Shown here piece by piece: positions 14,679 to 22,434 of a stretch of DNA of 32,950 nt. Where the stretch lies: assembly GCA_963169875.1 (NCBI GenBank), contig CAUJEL010000012.1:1-32950 (forward strand). Direction: 5' to 3'. The position numbers were made by a program, and so were the translations under genes. The notes beneath the pieces were generated by a model. It was given only the letters and a program-made list of their open reading frames with translations, had not been told where the DNA came from and did not search any database. The stretch is from Candidatus Zhuqueibacterota bacterium (lineage in GTDB: Bacteria > Zhuqueibacterota > Zhuqueibacteria > Residuimicrobiales > Residuimicrobiaceae). Each line of letters begins with the position of its first letter. Position 1 is the stretch's first letter.

Positions 14679-15647
14679 ATGAGAAAAATCTCGTATCATT
14701 CGACTAAGCGAGCATTCGCGCGGGCAAGCCATTCTCGTTCGGCAGCCGCGGTTTTTACATTGGTCGCCGCGCTTGCATCTCAAATTCTGGCGCAGAACGA
14801 CCGCATGACACGCATCGAAACGCCTTCGCAGCCCGATGCGATCGAAATCGGGACCGGTCCGCTGCCTGGTGCGACGAACCCGGAGGCCTGGCATATGCAG
14901 TACGGCAGTCAGTTCGCACGAAACGTTACTGTGGCAACGCTGACGCCCTTTCTTCCGGATCCCGCCAAAGCAAGCGGTGCCGCTGTTGTCGTCGCACCCG
15001 GCGGTGGTTTCCTCACCTTGTCTATGGAAAATGAAGGCTGGAACGTCGCCCGCGCATTGGCGGAAAAAGGTGTCGCCGCGTTTGTTCTCAAATACCGCCT
15101 GAACCAGACACCGGCGGAAATGCCGGCGTTCGAAAAATCCATGCGGGATATGTTTTCTTCCGCGGCGCGGCCGACGCGCCCCGACCCGGAAAAAGCCATG
15201 GCCGGTCTTGCACCGCAGATCGCCGACGCCCGCGCGGCGTTCGCGCTTATCCGGCAACGTTCCGCGGAGTGGCATGTCGACCCGGACCGGATCGGCATGG
15301 TCGGCTTTTCCGCCGGCGCTATGCTGACCATGTCGACCGCGCTTGCAGGCGAGGATGCGAAGCCCGCCTTCATCGGCAACATCTACGGTCCTCTCGCGAC
15401 GGTCACGGTGCCGGCCGATGCGCCGCCTCTGTTTATCGCCTTGGCTGCGGACGATCCCTTCTTCGCGAACAGCGGCTACGGGCTCATCGACAGCTGGAAA
15501 GCCGCCAAACGCCCCGTTGAATTCCATCTTTATGAACAAGGCGGCCACGGCTTCGGGATGTACCCAAAGGAAACGACGAGCACCGGTTGGTTCGACGCCT
15601 TTGTGCGCTGGCTCGGAATGCACGGTATGTTGAAACCGAAAGGATAA
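14679..15647 (+). CDS. Secreted alpha/beta hydrolase (BD-FAE-like esterase)
   Basis: 322 residues from ATG 14679 (CTGGAG about 9 bases upstream); an upstream GTG in the same frame would only add leader sequence. Residues 1-39 form a signal peptide with a long basic n-region (A-V-F-T-L-V-A-A-L-A-S-Q-I-L-A-Q). The catalytic set is visible: oxyanion-region A-P-G-G-G at 106-110, nucleophile Ser211 in G-F-S-A-G, acid in A-A-D-D-P at 256-260, and His290 in G-G-H-G-F-G. This matches the carbohydrate-esterase/dienelactone-like hydrolases that remove acyl groups from plant polysaccharides outside the cytoplasm; the substrate is inferred. The gene is much richer in GC than the AT-rich toxin-antitoxin pair before it, suggesting a different origin. 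Confidence 0.85.
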   Translation: MRKISYHSTKRAFARASHSRSAAAVFTLVAALASQILAQNDRMTRIETPSQPDAIEIGTGPLPGATNPEAWHMQYGSQFARNVTVATLTPFLPDPAKASGAAVVVAPGGGFLTLSMENEGWNVARALAEKGVAAFVLKYRLNQTPAEMPAFEKSMRDMFSSAARPTRPDPEKAMAGLAPQIADARAAFALIRQRSAEWHVDPDRIGMVGFSAGAMLTMSTALAGEDAKPAFIGNIYGPLATVTVPADAPPLFIALAADDPFFANSGYGLIDSWKAAKRPVEFHLYEQGGHGFGMYPKETTSTGWFDAFVRWLGMHGMLKPKG

Positions 15648-15700
15648 TAAAGCCGCAACAGAGTGTTACGTTGTTTAAACCTGCGAAGAGAGGAAAAAAA

Positions 15701-16348
15701 TTGAGCAAGATTGCATATCTTTATGTTTTTGATACGATGGCAGATTGGGAACCAAGTTTTGTTATAGCAGAGCTTCATTCAGGACGGTATTTCAAGGATA
15801 AAACGTTGAAATATGATGTGAAGACCGTTAGTTTAACGCATGAGCCAATTACGACAATGGGTGGTGTGAAAATACTCCCGGATCTGACTATTCAGCAATT
15901 GATGGCTCATGAGGCTGGTGTATTGATCTTACCCGGAGGCGATACCTGGCTCGAACCGCTCCATGCTCCTATTTTTGACTGCGTGAGCGAATTTTTGCAT
16001 GCGCACATTCCTGTTGCTGCGATTTGTGGGGCAACGTTCGGGTTAGCAGCACATGGGTTTCTGAACAATCGTCAACACACCAGCAATGATCGTGACTATC
16101 TCAAAGCAATCTGTCCAGCTTATGTAGGAGAATCGTTCTATCTCCACCAACCAGCAGTTTTTGACGGGGATCTGATTACTGCATCAGGGGTTGCACCGCT
16201 TGATTTTGCCTATACGATCTTGGACAAGCTTGAGGTCTTCCTCCCGGCGACCCTTGAGGCATGGTATAAATTATACCAGACGCACGAAGCCAGGTATTTT
16301 TTTGCTCTGATGGCATCTTTACCACAGGTTCCACAAGAGAAACGGTAA
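15701..16348 (+). CDS. DJ-1/PfpI family protein (type 1 glutamine amidotransferase-like)
   Basis: 215 residues from a TTG at 15701, chosen because AGAGAGG lies about 8 bases upstream and the Rossmann-like strand K-I-A-Y-L-Y-V-F begins at once. The nucleophile elbow A-A-I-C-G-A-T places the reactive Cys at residue 109; Glu17 in D-W-E-P is the usual partner acid, and a L-I-L-P-G-G-D loop lies at 75-81. By family such proteins are proteases, deglycases or chaperone-like stress proteins; the exact activity is uncertain. It resembles the YoaZ-like subgroup. A good stem-loop lies 10 bases after its stop, between it and the convergent vWA gene. Confidence 0.83.
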   Translation: MSKIAYLYVFDTMADWEPSFVIAELHSGRYFKDKTLKYDVKTVSLTHEPITTMGGVKILPDLTIQQLMAHEAGVLILPGGDTWLEPLHAPIFDCVSEFLHAHIPVAAICGATFGLAAHGFLNNRQHTSNDRDYLKAICPAYVGESFYLHQPAVFDGDLITASGVAPLDFAYTILDKLEVFLPATLEAWYKLYQTHEARYFFALMASLPQVPQEKR

Positions 16349-16357
16349 GGGTTTTCG

Positions 16358-16385
16358 TTCCCGAGACGCCTGGGCATCTCGGGAA
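16358..16385. terminator. Stem-loop between convergent genes
   Basis: TTCCCGAGA (16358-16366) pairs with TCTCGGGAA (16377-16385), and the loop can extend the stem with GCC/GGC. It lies between the stop of the DJ-1 gene and the stop of the opposite-strand vWA gene, so it could end transcription from both sides. There is no long T-run on either strand, so termination strength is uncertain. Confidence 0.5.
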
Positions 16386-16419
16386 TGATTAAAATACAGA
16401 ATTTGCCCTGCGCCCCTGC

Positions 16420-18897
16420 TTATTTCAACAGCAACAGCTTCAGCGTCCGGTAATACCCCGGACCTTGCAGCACCGCCACATAGACGCCGCTGCCGGCCGC
16501 TGCGCCGGCCCCATCCGCACCATCCCATCTGATCTCCGCCATTCCGCGGCCCTGACCATCGATGCGGAATTCGCGAATTTTTTGTCCCAGCATATTATAG
16601 ATGACGAGTGTCCATGCCGAGTTTTCGCTGTACTCCGGTAAGGCCAGGCGCAGGGTCACCACACTGTTGAATGGATTCGGATAAGCCTTCATATCAAAGA
16701 GCAGGGCATCATCGTTTTCTACCGGGGCCTCAACGCCGGTTGACGGCGTCTCGTTGTCCCCGCCGCCGGCCTCATTGCTGTTTTTATCATTACCCTGCGC
16801 GATGTTGAGCGGATCATAGCCATAGTTCTCATCCGGCCGCTGCACAATAAAAGACGTATAGGGTGTGACGATGCGCTGCTTCAGACTGGTGTCCATGATC
16901 TCCATGATGGTGGCATTGGTCTGCCGTTCCAGCAGCAGTTCATGGATGCGGTTGCCGTGCCACGCCAGCGCCAGCTTTTCATCGCCCGGAATCACATCGC
17001 CATCAGTGATGGTGAATTGATCGCTGAATTTCTCCAGGCGCGTCTTGCCCAGCACCGTGATCTCCAGCGGCAGCGAACCCTGGAAGCGCCCGATTTGCAT
17101 GATGGGAAAATGCAGCGGATAATAACCCTGATTGAGCGCGATGACATACTTGCCAAACGCATAGCCGCTGGCAAAACGGGTCTGCACTTCGATTTCCTGG
17201 TAATGGGTGATGTGCTCATAAAAGAGCGCCGAGAGAATATTTTTTAACGAGTGATAACGCAGAAAAAAGAGATTGCCACCCGTCTGATTGCACATGAAGC
17301 CGTAAAAACTCTGCAGCTGCGCCACGTATTGATTATCCCGCGAACTGTACACCAGATTGGATTGATTTTCCAGATCGACCACGTGGATTGTGGTGCCTTT
17401 GGGCAGCATGGCGATGATCTGGGCCGCCAATCCCTCCCGGCTCGTATCAGCCTGGTAATCGGGCAGGGATATTTCATCCGTATTGCTGAAAAGCATCACA
17501 TCCACGGGTTTGCTCTTGTATTTTAGAAATCCGGCCGCTGCAGTGACCAGCGCCTGAAAATTGCTGTAGGAGGGAAAAGAACGCTTCAACACATTTTGGA
17601 ACAGGGTATCCAGGTTCTTTTCCGTGCACGCCACAAAATCAGCGGCGCCCCAGACCAGATCGTCAAATGCGACCACAATATTCACAGAGTCCTGCGCGCT
17701 CATGGCCTGCTGCATCGTCTCCTTGAGCAACATGAGCACCAGTTCGCCATCCAGTCCCCTGGTATTGTAGCGGTTGAAATCGACCAGGATGAGATAATTA
17801 CGCGGCGTTCTCACCTCGTCCTGCTGCGGCGGATAAACCGCGAGCTGGTAATAGGCATCACCATTTTTTGTGTACGTGCTGAAGTAATGCTTGTCCACGA
17901 TGGGAGACGGATAAATCAGTTCAACGAACATATCATAATCAAGTTGAATGACATAATCCCAGCTATTGGTAACCGCATTATAGGTCTCATTTTCAATATC
18001 GGCACCCAACAGATCCGGCTGATGGCCCTCCATGAAATGTAACTGCAGGGTACGGGCGCCCGGACTCGACCGCGAGGTCAATTGCGTGATGGGCAACCAG
18101 ACGCGCAGGGTTTCGTTGGTGGGCCGCGCCGGCAGCAGGTACTCCAGCTTGAACGTGCGTTTGATGTTGCGCATGACGGGATAGATGCGCACATTATAGT
18201 TGACCTGGCCTTCGCGGTCGGCAAAGGAGCGCGTCAGCAGGGCCGGATTGCGCACCGGACTGCTGACCTCGCTGAAGAGCAGTTCCGCCGTCCACTTGTC
18301 CAGCAGCGTGGCGTTAAGCAGCGAATCCTCCTGCCACAGCCAGAAACCCGTGATGCTCGCCTGATCGGGCAGGCTGAATTCCCACATGAATTCCAGTTCG
18401 TCGTAATTTTTGAAATACCAGCTGTTGAAATCGTAGGAAACGGTCAATTCGAGCGTCATCTCGAGAAAGGCACCGCGCGGCACGATGGTCAAATCCGCCG
18501 TATCGACGCGCACGTTATAATCCTTGACGTTGGGGTAATTGGCCTCGTAGACGCTGAAATTCGCCGCAAAAACAGTGCTGGTCAGAAGCAGCATCAGCAG
18601 CACCGGTATAGTCATAACAGGATAATTATGGCCGATATGACCATGCGTCATGCGCGGCCACAGCCTCATAAATAATGTGCGCACGGCGCGCCAACAGGCA
18701 GGTGCCGCAGAATCGCCCGAAGGAAGCATCGGCGCCCCCATGGCCGTTCCAGGGGTTTGCCGGGGGGCAGGTGCGATAAAACTGTCCGGAGGCGGCAGCG
18801 GTGGCGCCCATAAAGCCGTTTTAGGGCCACGCCGGGAGGCAGCTGCAAGACGCCCAACCAACACAGCCGGCAGAAGTTTATTCAGGTATGTTTTCAT
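16420..18897 (-). CDS. VIT / degenerate vWA surface protein with T9SS tail
   Basis: 825 residues. The ATG at 18897 has GAGGA about 7 bases upstream and starts 12 bases after the preceding gene's stop, suggesting coupling. After the first 15 residues comes an Ala/Pro-rich stretch encoded by a tandem repeat, and only then a signal-peptide core (I-P-V-L-L-M-L-L-L-T-S-T-V-F-A) before A-N-F-S. In-frame ATGs at 18651 and 18615 are alternative starts without good ribosome sites. A VIT-like domain follows, then a vWA-like domain opening Y-L-I-L-V-D-F-N-R-Y, where the metal-site D-x-S-x-S is lost. The helix T-P-Y-T-S-F-I-V typical of VIT-vWA proteins is kept. The C-terminus is a T9SS tail (A-Y-P-N-P-F-N-S ... 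LLLLK). By family these are surface or extracellular scaffolds; without the metal site, ligand binding must differ. Confidence 0.8.
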   Translation of the reverse strand: MKTYLNKLLPAVLVGRLAAASRRGPKTALWAPPLPPPDSFIAPAPRQTPGTAMGAPMLPSGDSAAPACWRAVRTLFMRLWPRMTHGHIGHNYPVMTIPVLLMLLLTSTVFAANFSVYEANYPNVKDYNVRVDTADLTIVPRGAFLEMTLELTVSYDFNSWYFKNYDELEFMWEFSLPDQASITGFWLWQEDSLLNATLLDKWTAELLFSEVSSPVRNPALLTRSFADREGQVNYNVRIYPVMRNIKRTFKLEYLLPARPTNETLRVWLPITQLTSRSSPGARTLQLHFMEGHQPDLLGADIENETYNAVTNSWDYVIQLDYDMFVELIYPSPIVDKHYFSTYTKNGDAYYQLAVYPPQQDEVRTPRNYLILVDFNRYNTRGLDGELVLMLLKETMQQAMSAQDSVNIVVAFDDLVWGAADFVACTEKNLDTLFQNVLKRSFPSYSNFQALVTAAAGFLKYKSKPVDVMLFSNTDEISLPDYQADTSREGLAAQIIAMLPKGTTIHVVDLENQSNLVYSSRDNQYVAQLQSFYGFMCNQTGGNLFFLRYHSLKNILSALFYEHITHYQEIEVQTRFASGYAFGKYVIALNQGYYPLHFPIMQIGRFQGSLPLEITVLGKTRLEKFSDQFTITDGDVIPGDEKLALAWHGNRIHELLLERQTNATIMEIMDTSLKQRIVTPYTSFIVQRPDENYGYDPLNIAQGNDKNSNEAGGGDNETPSTGVEAPVENDDALLFDMKAYPNPFNSVVTLRLALPEYSENSAWTLVIYNMLGQKIREFRIDGQGRGMAEIRWDGADGAGAAAGSGVYVAVLQGPGYYRTLKLLLLK
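18690..18855. repeat. Imperfect tandem repeat (69 + 72 bp + partial) inside the vWA gene's 5' end
   Basis: Units start at 18690 (GCCAACAGGCAGGTG), 18759 (GCCGGGGGGCAGGTG) and 18831 (GCCGGGAGGCAGCTG). Each also contains a GGCGCCC core and a GCCGTT motif. Unit lengths are multiples of three, so the frame of the enclosing minus-strand gene stays open. It encodes two Ala/Pro-rich units (T-A-L-W-A-P-P-L-P and T-A-M-G-A-P-M-L-P). The repeat lies between the first 15 codons and the hydrophobic core of the signal peptide. Confidence 0.65.
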
Positions 18898-18909
18898 GGC
18901 CGTCCTCGC

Positions 18910-21039
18910 TTATCTGAGCAACGATATTTTTGCATTTTTTCTGAACGACCCGGCTTGCACCTGTACCAGATAGGTGCCCGAGCCAGCCGGACGGCCGGCT
19001 TGATCGAGGCCGTCCCAGACCACGCGCAGACTGGATCGCGCAGACGCGTGCATCTGATATTCATAGACGATCTGGCCCATATAATTGACGACGCGGATCA
19101 GGACGGGCCGGGTATCGTCAAAATCGGGCAAGGTGATGCTGAGCGTTGTGGATGCGTTGAAAGGGTTGGGGAAGGCCATCAGATTGTGCTCCTTGGGCGC
19201 TTCGGCTGGCGGAGGTTGCTGTACTTCCACAGCGCTCTCCGCGCCCTCCTCCAGCCGCATAAAAGCCAACAATCCCTCTGCACCGGGGACGATGAATCCG
19301 CTGTAGGGCGTCAGCAGGCGCCGGCTGACGCTGGTGTTTTCAATATAGGTGATGGTTTCATAACTTTGCGGCTCCAGCAAGCGATTTTGAATGTAGCGAT
19401 CGTACCAGTAGGTGACCACGGCTTCCCAGCCCGGATCGGCGCTTTGACGGTCGATGGCCACGGTCCGGGCGAAGAGGGAACCCTGGAAAGAACCATAAAA
19501 ATGCACATCAAAGGGCGCCGCTCCGTCATACACGCCCATCTCGTAATAGGGCATGGTGACGGGGAAATTGACTCTGCCTTGATTCAACCGAAAACGGGAG
19601 TGGGTCAATCCGCCCTGTGGTGCCGGGTCGATTTCCACGGTATTGACCGTGGGTGCGATGGCGTCGAGCATGATATCAAGGAACTCGTAGGATACCGCCT
19701 CGCGCAACCTGACAAACGTGCCCCAGCTCGCTCTGGCCAGATTCTCATATAAATAATCATTGCCGTAGTAAACCTGCGCGTTGATGGTCTGTCTGAACTG
19801 ATAATTCCGGTCCGCACTGATGACGCGAAAGACCAGGGGCCTGGCCGCCCCGCCGTGGGTTTGCTGTATAATTTCCATGGCCGTGGCGAGCGGATCGCAA
19901 TGGCGGTTGGCGTCGCTGAGCAGCCAGATTTCGCCGCCGCGTTGCGCCTCATTAAAAAAATCCACCGCCTGGCGCAGCAGCTGCGGCAGGGTATTGAGGA
20001 TCGGAGGCGATTGATTTTGCGGTCCAATGAAGAGTTGATCCAGCCGGGGAGCTGTATAAGGCGCAAACGCCGCATCGGCCTGAATGGGACTGAAGCTCGA
20101 ATAAATCAGAGAAATCGAATCCGTATCAATGAGGGATAAGCGGACAGCCTCCTTGAATGTCTTCACCAGGTCCAAGTAATTGGCTTGCTGGTTGGTGAGG
20201 TCAATGGCCAGCATGATATTCCGCGGCTGTTGCCGGGTTTTGTCCACCGGTGGCAGCACGGCTAATTGATAAAAAGTGGCGTCCTCTTTCAGACACGTGC
20301 GCAAATAGGAACGCGACGCGGATTCCGGCGCCAGGCCCAGGACTGTTTTGCTGGTTTGCGTGTTGGTGCGCCAGAAATCGCCCGATTTTTCCCAATTGTA
20401 GCCCACACCGGCCAGGGTGATTGGCTGCACGGAAGGATTATCGTGATCCCAAACCTGCAGCATGGGTGTGGAACTTTGGACATACGTTGAAAATTCCTGC
20501 AACGGCACGATGATGCGACGCGTGTTGTAATAGGGCAGGCAGGGAGAGAGGTAACGGATTTTGATCGTCGGTGCCTGGGTGACTGTGACCGGTGAAAAAT
20601 TCATCTGAAATCGCTTCTGCACCTCGCCGTTCCAGTTGCGATACCAGCGGTGCCGCAGCAGCAGGCGCGGTTTTGAGGCGGGCTGCTGCTGGTAGCGCCG
20701 CTCCGCGCTGGACAAATCAACGATCTCGGCATTCTGAAACGCCGTGGCGCCATAAGCCTTGATCCAGCAATCGGTGATGACCGCGCCTTCGATGAGATCG
20801 AAATCCCAGGTGATCTCATAGGTGCCGGGCGGTATCTCGCTATAGGACCAGGGCGCCAGCGCGAGCTGGAAGGTGATGGTCGTCTCATAGAACAGGCCAA
20901 AAGCCTCAACTTCGCAGGAAAGCTGTTTCAAATCGAAGTTGCTCCAGCCGTAGCCGTTTTCGCTGAGATTGCGAGCGTAAAAGGAAGCATGCGCAGTGGA
21001 AAAGCAGGCGAGCATGAAAACAAGTAACCAGCGTTTCAT
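18910..21039 (-). CDS. VIT-like / degenerate vWA surface protein with T9SS tail
   Basis: 709 residues; AGGAGG lies 7 bases before the ATG. Residues 1-18 are a signal peptide (MKRWLLVFMLACFSTAHA). A VIT-like domain spans about 25-170, with L-L-L-R-H-R-W-Y-R-N-W and K-I-R-Y-L-S-P. A vWA-like domain starts near residue 270 with N-I-M-L-A-I-D-L-T-N-Q, so the D-x-S-x-S metal motif is replaced. A later L-L-S-D-A-N keeps only part of the third metal loop. The segment R-R-L-L-T-P-Y-S-G-F-I-V is the usual VIT-vWA closing helix. The tail (A-F-P-N-P-F-N-A-S ... SLLR) marks T9SS export. It is the upstream partner of the 825-residue protein and shares its whole domain order, suggesting an old tandem duplication and probably a shared surface complex. 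Confidence 0.82.
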   Translation of the reverse strand: MKRWLLVFMLACFSTAHASFYARNLSENGYGWSNFDLKQLSCEVEAFGLFYETTITFQLALAPWSYSEIPPGTYEITWDFDLIEGAVITDCWIKAYGATAFQNAEIVDLSSAERRYQQQPASKPRLLLRHRWYRNWNGEVQKRFQMNFSPVTVTQAPTIKIRYLSPCLPYYNTRRIIVPLQEFSTYVQSSTPMLQVWDHDNPSVQPITLAGVGYNWEKSGDFWRTNTQTSKTVLGLAPESASRSYLRTCLKEDATFYQLAVLPPVDKTRQQPRNIMLAIDLTNQQANYLDLVKTFKEAVRLSLIDTDSISLIYSSFSPIQADAAFAPYTAPRLDQLFIGPQNQSPPILNTLPQLLRQAVDFFNEAQRGGEIWLLSDANRHCDPLATAMEIIQQTHGGAARPLVFRVISADRNYQFRQTINAQVYYGNDYLYENLARASWGTFVRLREAVSYEFLDIMLDAIAPTVNTVEIDPAPQGGLTHSRFRLNQGRVNFPVTMPYYEMGVYDGAAPFDVHFYGSFQGSLFARTVAIDRQSADPGWEAVVTYWYDRYIQNRLLEPQSYETITYIENTSVSRRLLTPYSGFIVPGAEGLLAFMRLEEGAESAVEVQQPPPAEAPKEHNLMAFPNPFNASTTLSITLPDFDDTRPVLIRVVNYMGQIVYEYQMHASARSSLRVVWDGLDQAGRPAGSGTYLVQVQAGSFRKNAKISLLR

Positions 21040-21292
21040 GTCATATCCTCCTGAAAAAAGGACGAATTTGCGGGCGGCTCTTTAATCCGTGTCGCTGCAG
21101 ATCAGGAATGTTCGATACATGTTCAGGTGAACTGGGGGAATGAGTCCAGCGGCATAATGAAATGTAGGATAAAATTGCATGCAATACAATTTATATTTTG
21201 TATCAGGCTAAATTGTTTATCAGGTGTTGAATCTATGCAATTAAAAGTCCGCAACGCCGTTCCGTCAACCGCAAGCGACAGAATGCGGATGC

Positions 21293-21345
21293 GTGCCAGG
21301 CACGTGCCCGGCACCCAAACCCTTATGCGGGAGGGTGCCTGGCAC
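21293..21345. repeat. REP-like hairpin with GTGCCAGGCAC / GTGCCTGGCAC arms
   Basis: Perfect 11-base inverted arms GTGCCAGGCAC (21293-21303) and GTGCCTGGCAC (21335-21345), with a second GTGCCCGGCACC beside the left arm and GGGAGGG beside the right. GTGCCAGGCAC-type palindromes are a widespread dispersed-repeat theme in bacteria. It begins 8 bases after the ferritin stop, so it may also work as its transcript end, although there is no T-run. Apart from this hairpin, 21040-21353 shows no gene. Confidence 0.55.
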
Positions 21346-21353
21346 CCCTGCTG

Positions 21354-21857
21354 TTAACGGCTCGCTCTGGTTAGCATCATGGTTAAATCCTCAAGCAGGG
21401 CCTGAAGATCCTCCTCATGCTGCACTTCATCCTGCAGAATTTGCACCGCCATGTTGTAGGTGACGGGGTCTTTGAGCCCTACTTCCTGGACGAGTTTATT
21501 GTAGACGGAAATGGCGCACTGTTCGCCCTTGATATTTTGTTCAAGAATGATCTGCACAAAAGGATCTGCAGGCTCATCATAGCCGCAATTGGTCATCTTG
21601 AACCACTGCTGCGGCGTGGTCAGGGGTTTTCCGCCCAGCTGGATGATACGATTGGCCACCATGTCCGCATGGCGCAGTTCGTCGGCAGCGTGCTGCAACA
21701 ATTCCGTGATGACGTTGTCTTTCATGGGCCCGGAAATGATTTTCGCGCCGAGCCAATACTGATAATACGCCAGCCATTCGTCTGCAAAAGCCCTGTTGAG
21801 CAGATCCAGAACATGATTGATGTCGATACCGACAATTTCACGACCTTTGGTTCCCAT
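21354..21857 (-). CDS. DPSL-type (Dps-like) ferritin, thioferritin-like
   Basis: 167 residues from ATG 21857, chosen because AAAGGAG lies 6 bases upstream; the longer frame from 21911 lacks a ribosome site. A four-helix ferritin bundle is indicated by Glu27 (A-D-E-W), Glu60-x-x-His63 (D-E-L-R-H), Glu112 (G-E-Q-C) and Glu144-x-x-His147 (D-E-V-Q-H), the diiron ligands. Cys91 (T-N-C-G-Y) and Cys114 (G-E-Q-C-A-I) match the paired cysteines near the metal site that define the DPSL/thioferritin branch. By family it forms a 12-subunit cage that uses peroxide to oxidise and store iron, protecting the cell from oxidative damage. It stands alone on the minus strand, with a hairpin 8 bases after its stop. 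Confidence 0.82.
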   Translation of the reverse strand: MGTKGREIVGIDINHVLDLLNRAFADEWLAYYQYWLGAKIISGPMKDNVITELLQHAADELRHADMVANRIIQLGGKPLTTPQQWFKMTNCGYDEPADPFVQIILEQNIKGEQCAISVYNKLVQEVGLKDPVTYNMAVQILQDEVQHEEDLQALLEDLTMMLTRASR

Positions 21858-22107
21858 ATTAGCTCCTTTCTGATTATCGCCTGAAATGAATGATACAGCG
21901 CATAGAGACAACCTGGCGAAGGTTGAAAGCCTGCGTTAGTTGCTTGATTGTTTTATGTTGCGCAAAATAGGCAAGAACTGCCGGACACCTTGGAGGGATC
22001 CGGTATTTGTTCCCGGATGATATGATTTTGGAAAAGCCCTCTCCCACTTCAGGTGCGTCCAGGAATGGATGAGCATGCGCAGTCACCTGTGTCATGCTCG
22101 TATCGAG
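21858..22107. other. Upstream region of the ferritin gene, no gene seen
   Basis: Leader of the ferritin gene and low-information sequence. I see no convincing coding frame or clear regulator site on either strand. Confidence 0.4.
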
Positions 22108-22251
22108 TTATTCGGATTTCTCCAAATCGGCCAGCCGCTGTTTGATCGCATTCAACTCAGCCTGCATGGCATCTGCCTCATCTAGCAAAATTCGTTTTTC
22201 GCTCTCCGGATCAAGCTCTGGCGGCAGCCATCCCGGATTTTTGAACCATCC
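22108..22251 (-). pseudogene. DUF5320-like C-terminal remnant
   Basis: A minus-strand frame of 47 codons ends at TAA (22110-22108). It reads W-F-K-N-P-G-W-L-P-P-E-L-D, then a short coiled coil D-E-A-D-A-M-Q-A-E-L-N-A-I-K-Q-R-L-A-D-L-E. This resembles the C-terminal coiled coil of DUF5320-type small proteins. An in-frame TGA lies just upstream and there is no start codon, so it looks like a 5'-deleted relic. Sequence from 22252 to 22434 shows nothing else recognisable. Confidence 0.3.
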
Positions 22252-22434
22252 TGGCTCTCAACCGCACCGATCTCAACCCTGGCATCTTGAATGCGTGGAT
22301 GATGACATTGATGCGGCGAGATTGATCCTCTGGGGGCTGATCTATCTTTTATCATTTTTCCCAAACCGGCCATCTCTCTTGTGCAGGCCAAAGGTACAGT
22401 GGCATTTTCCCCCTGTTGCACGCTTCCAAAACGT

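Noticed and set aside
14649-15623. Minus-strand open frame of 324 codons
   Set aside because: It is antisense to the esterase with its full catalytic triad; the product is Arg-rich and shows no domain.
18690-18855. CRISPR array or tandem riboswitch
   Set aside because: Units are adjoining without spacers and preserve the reading frame of the gene, so they are coding tandem repeats.
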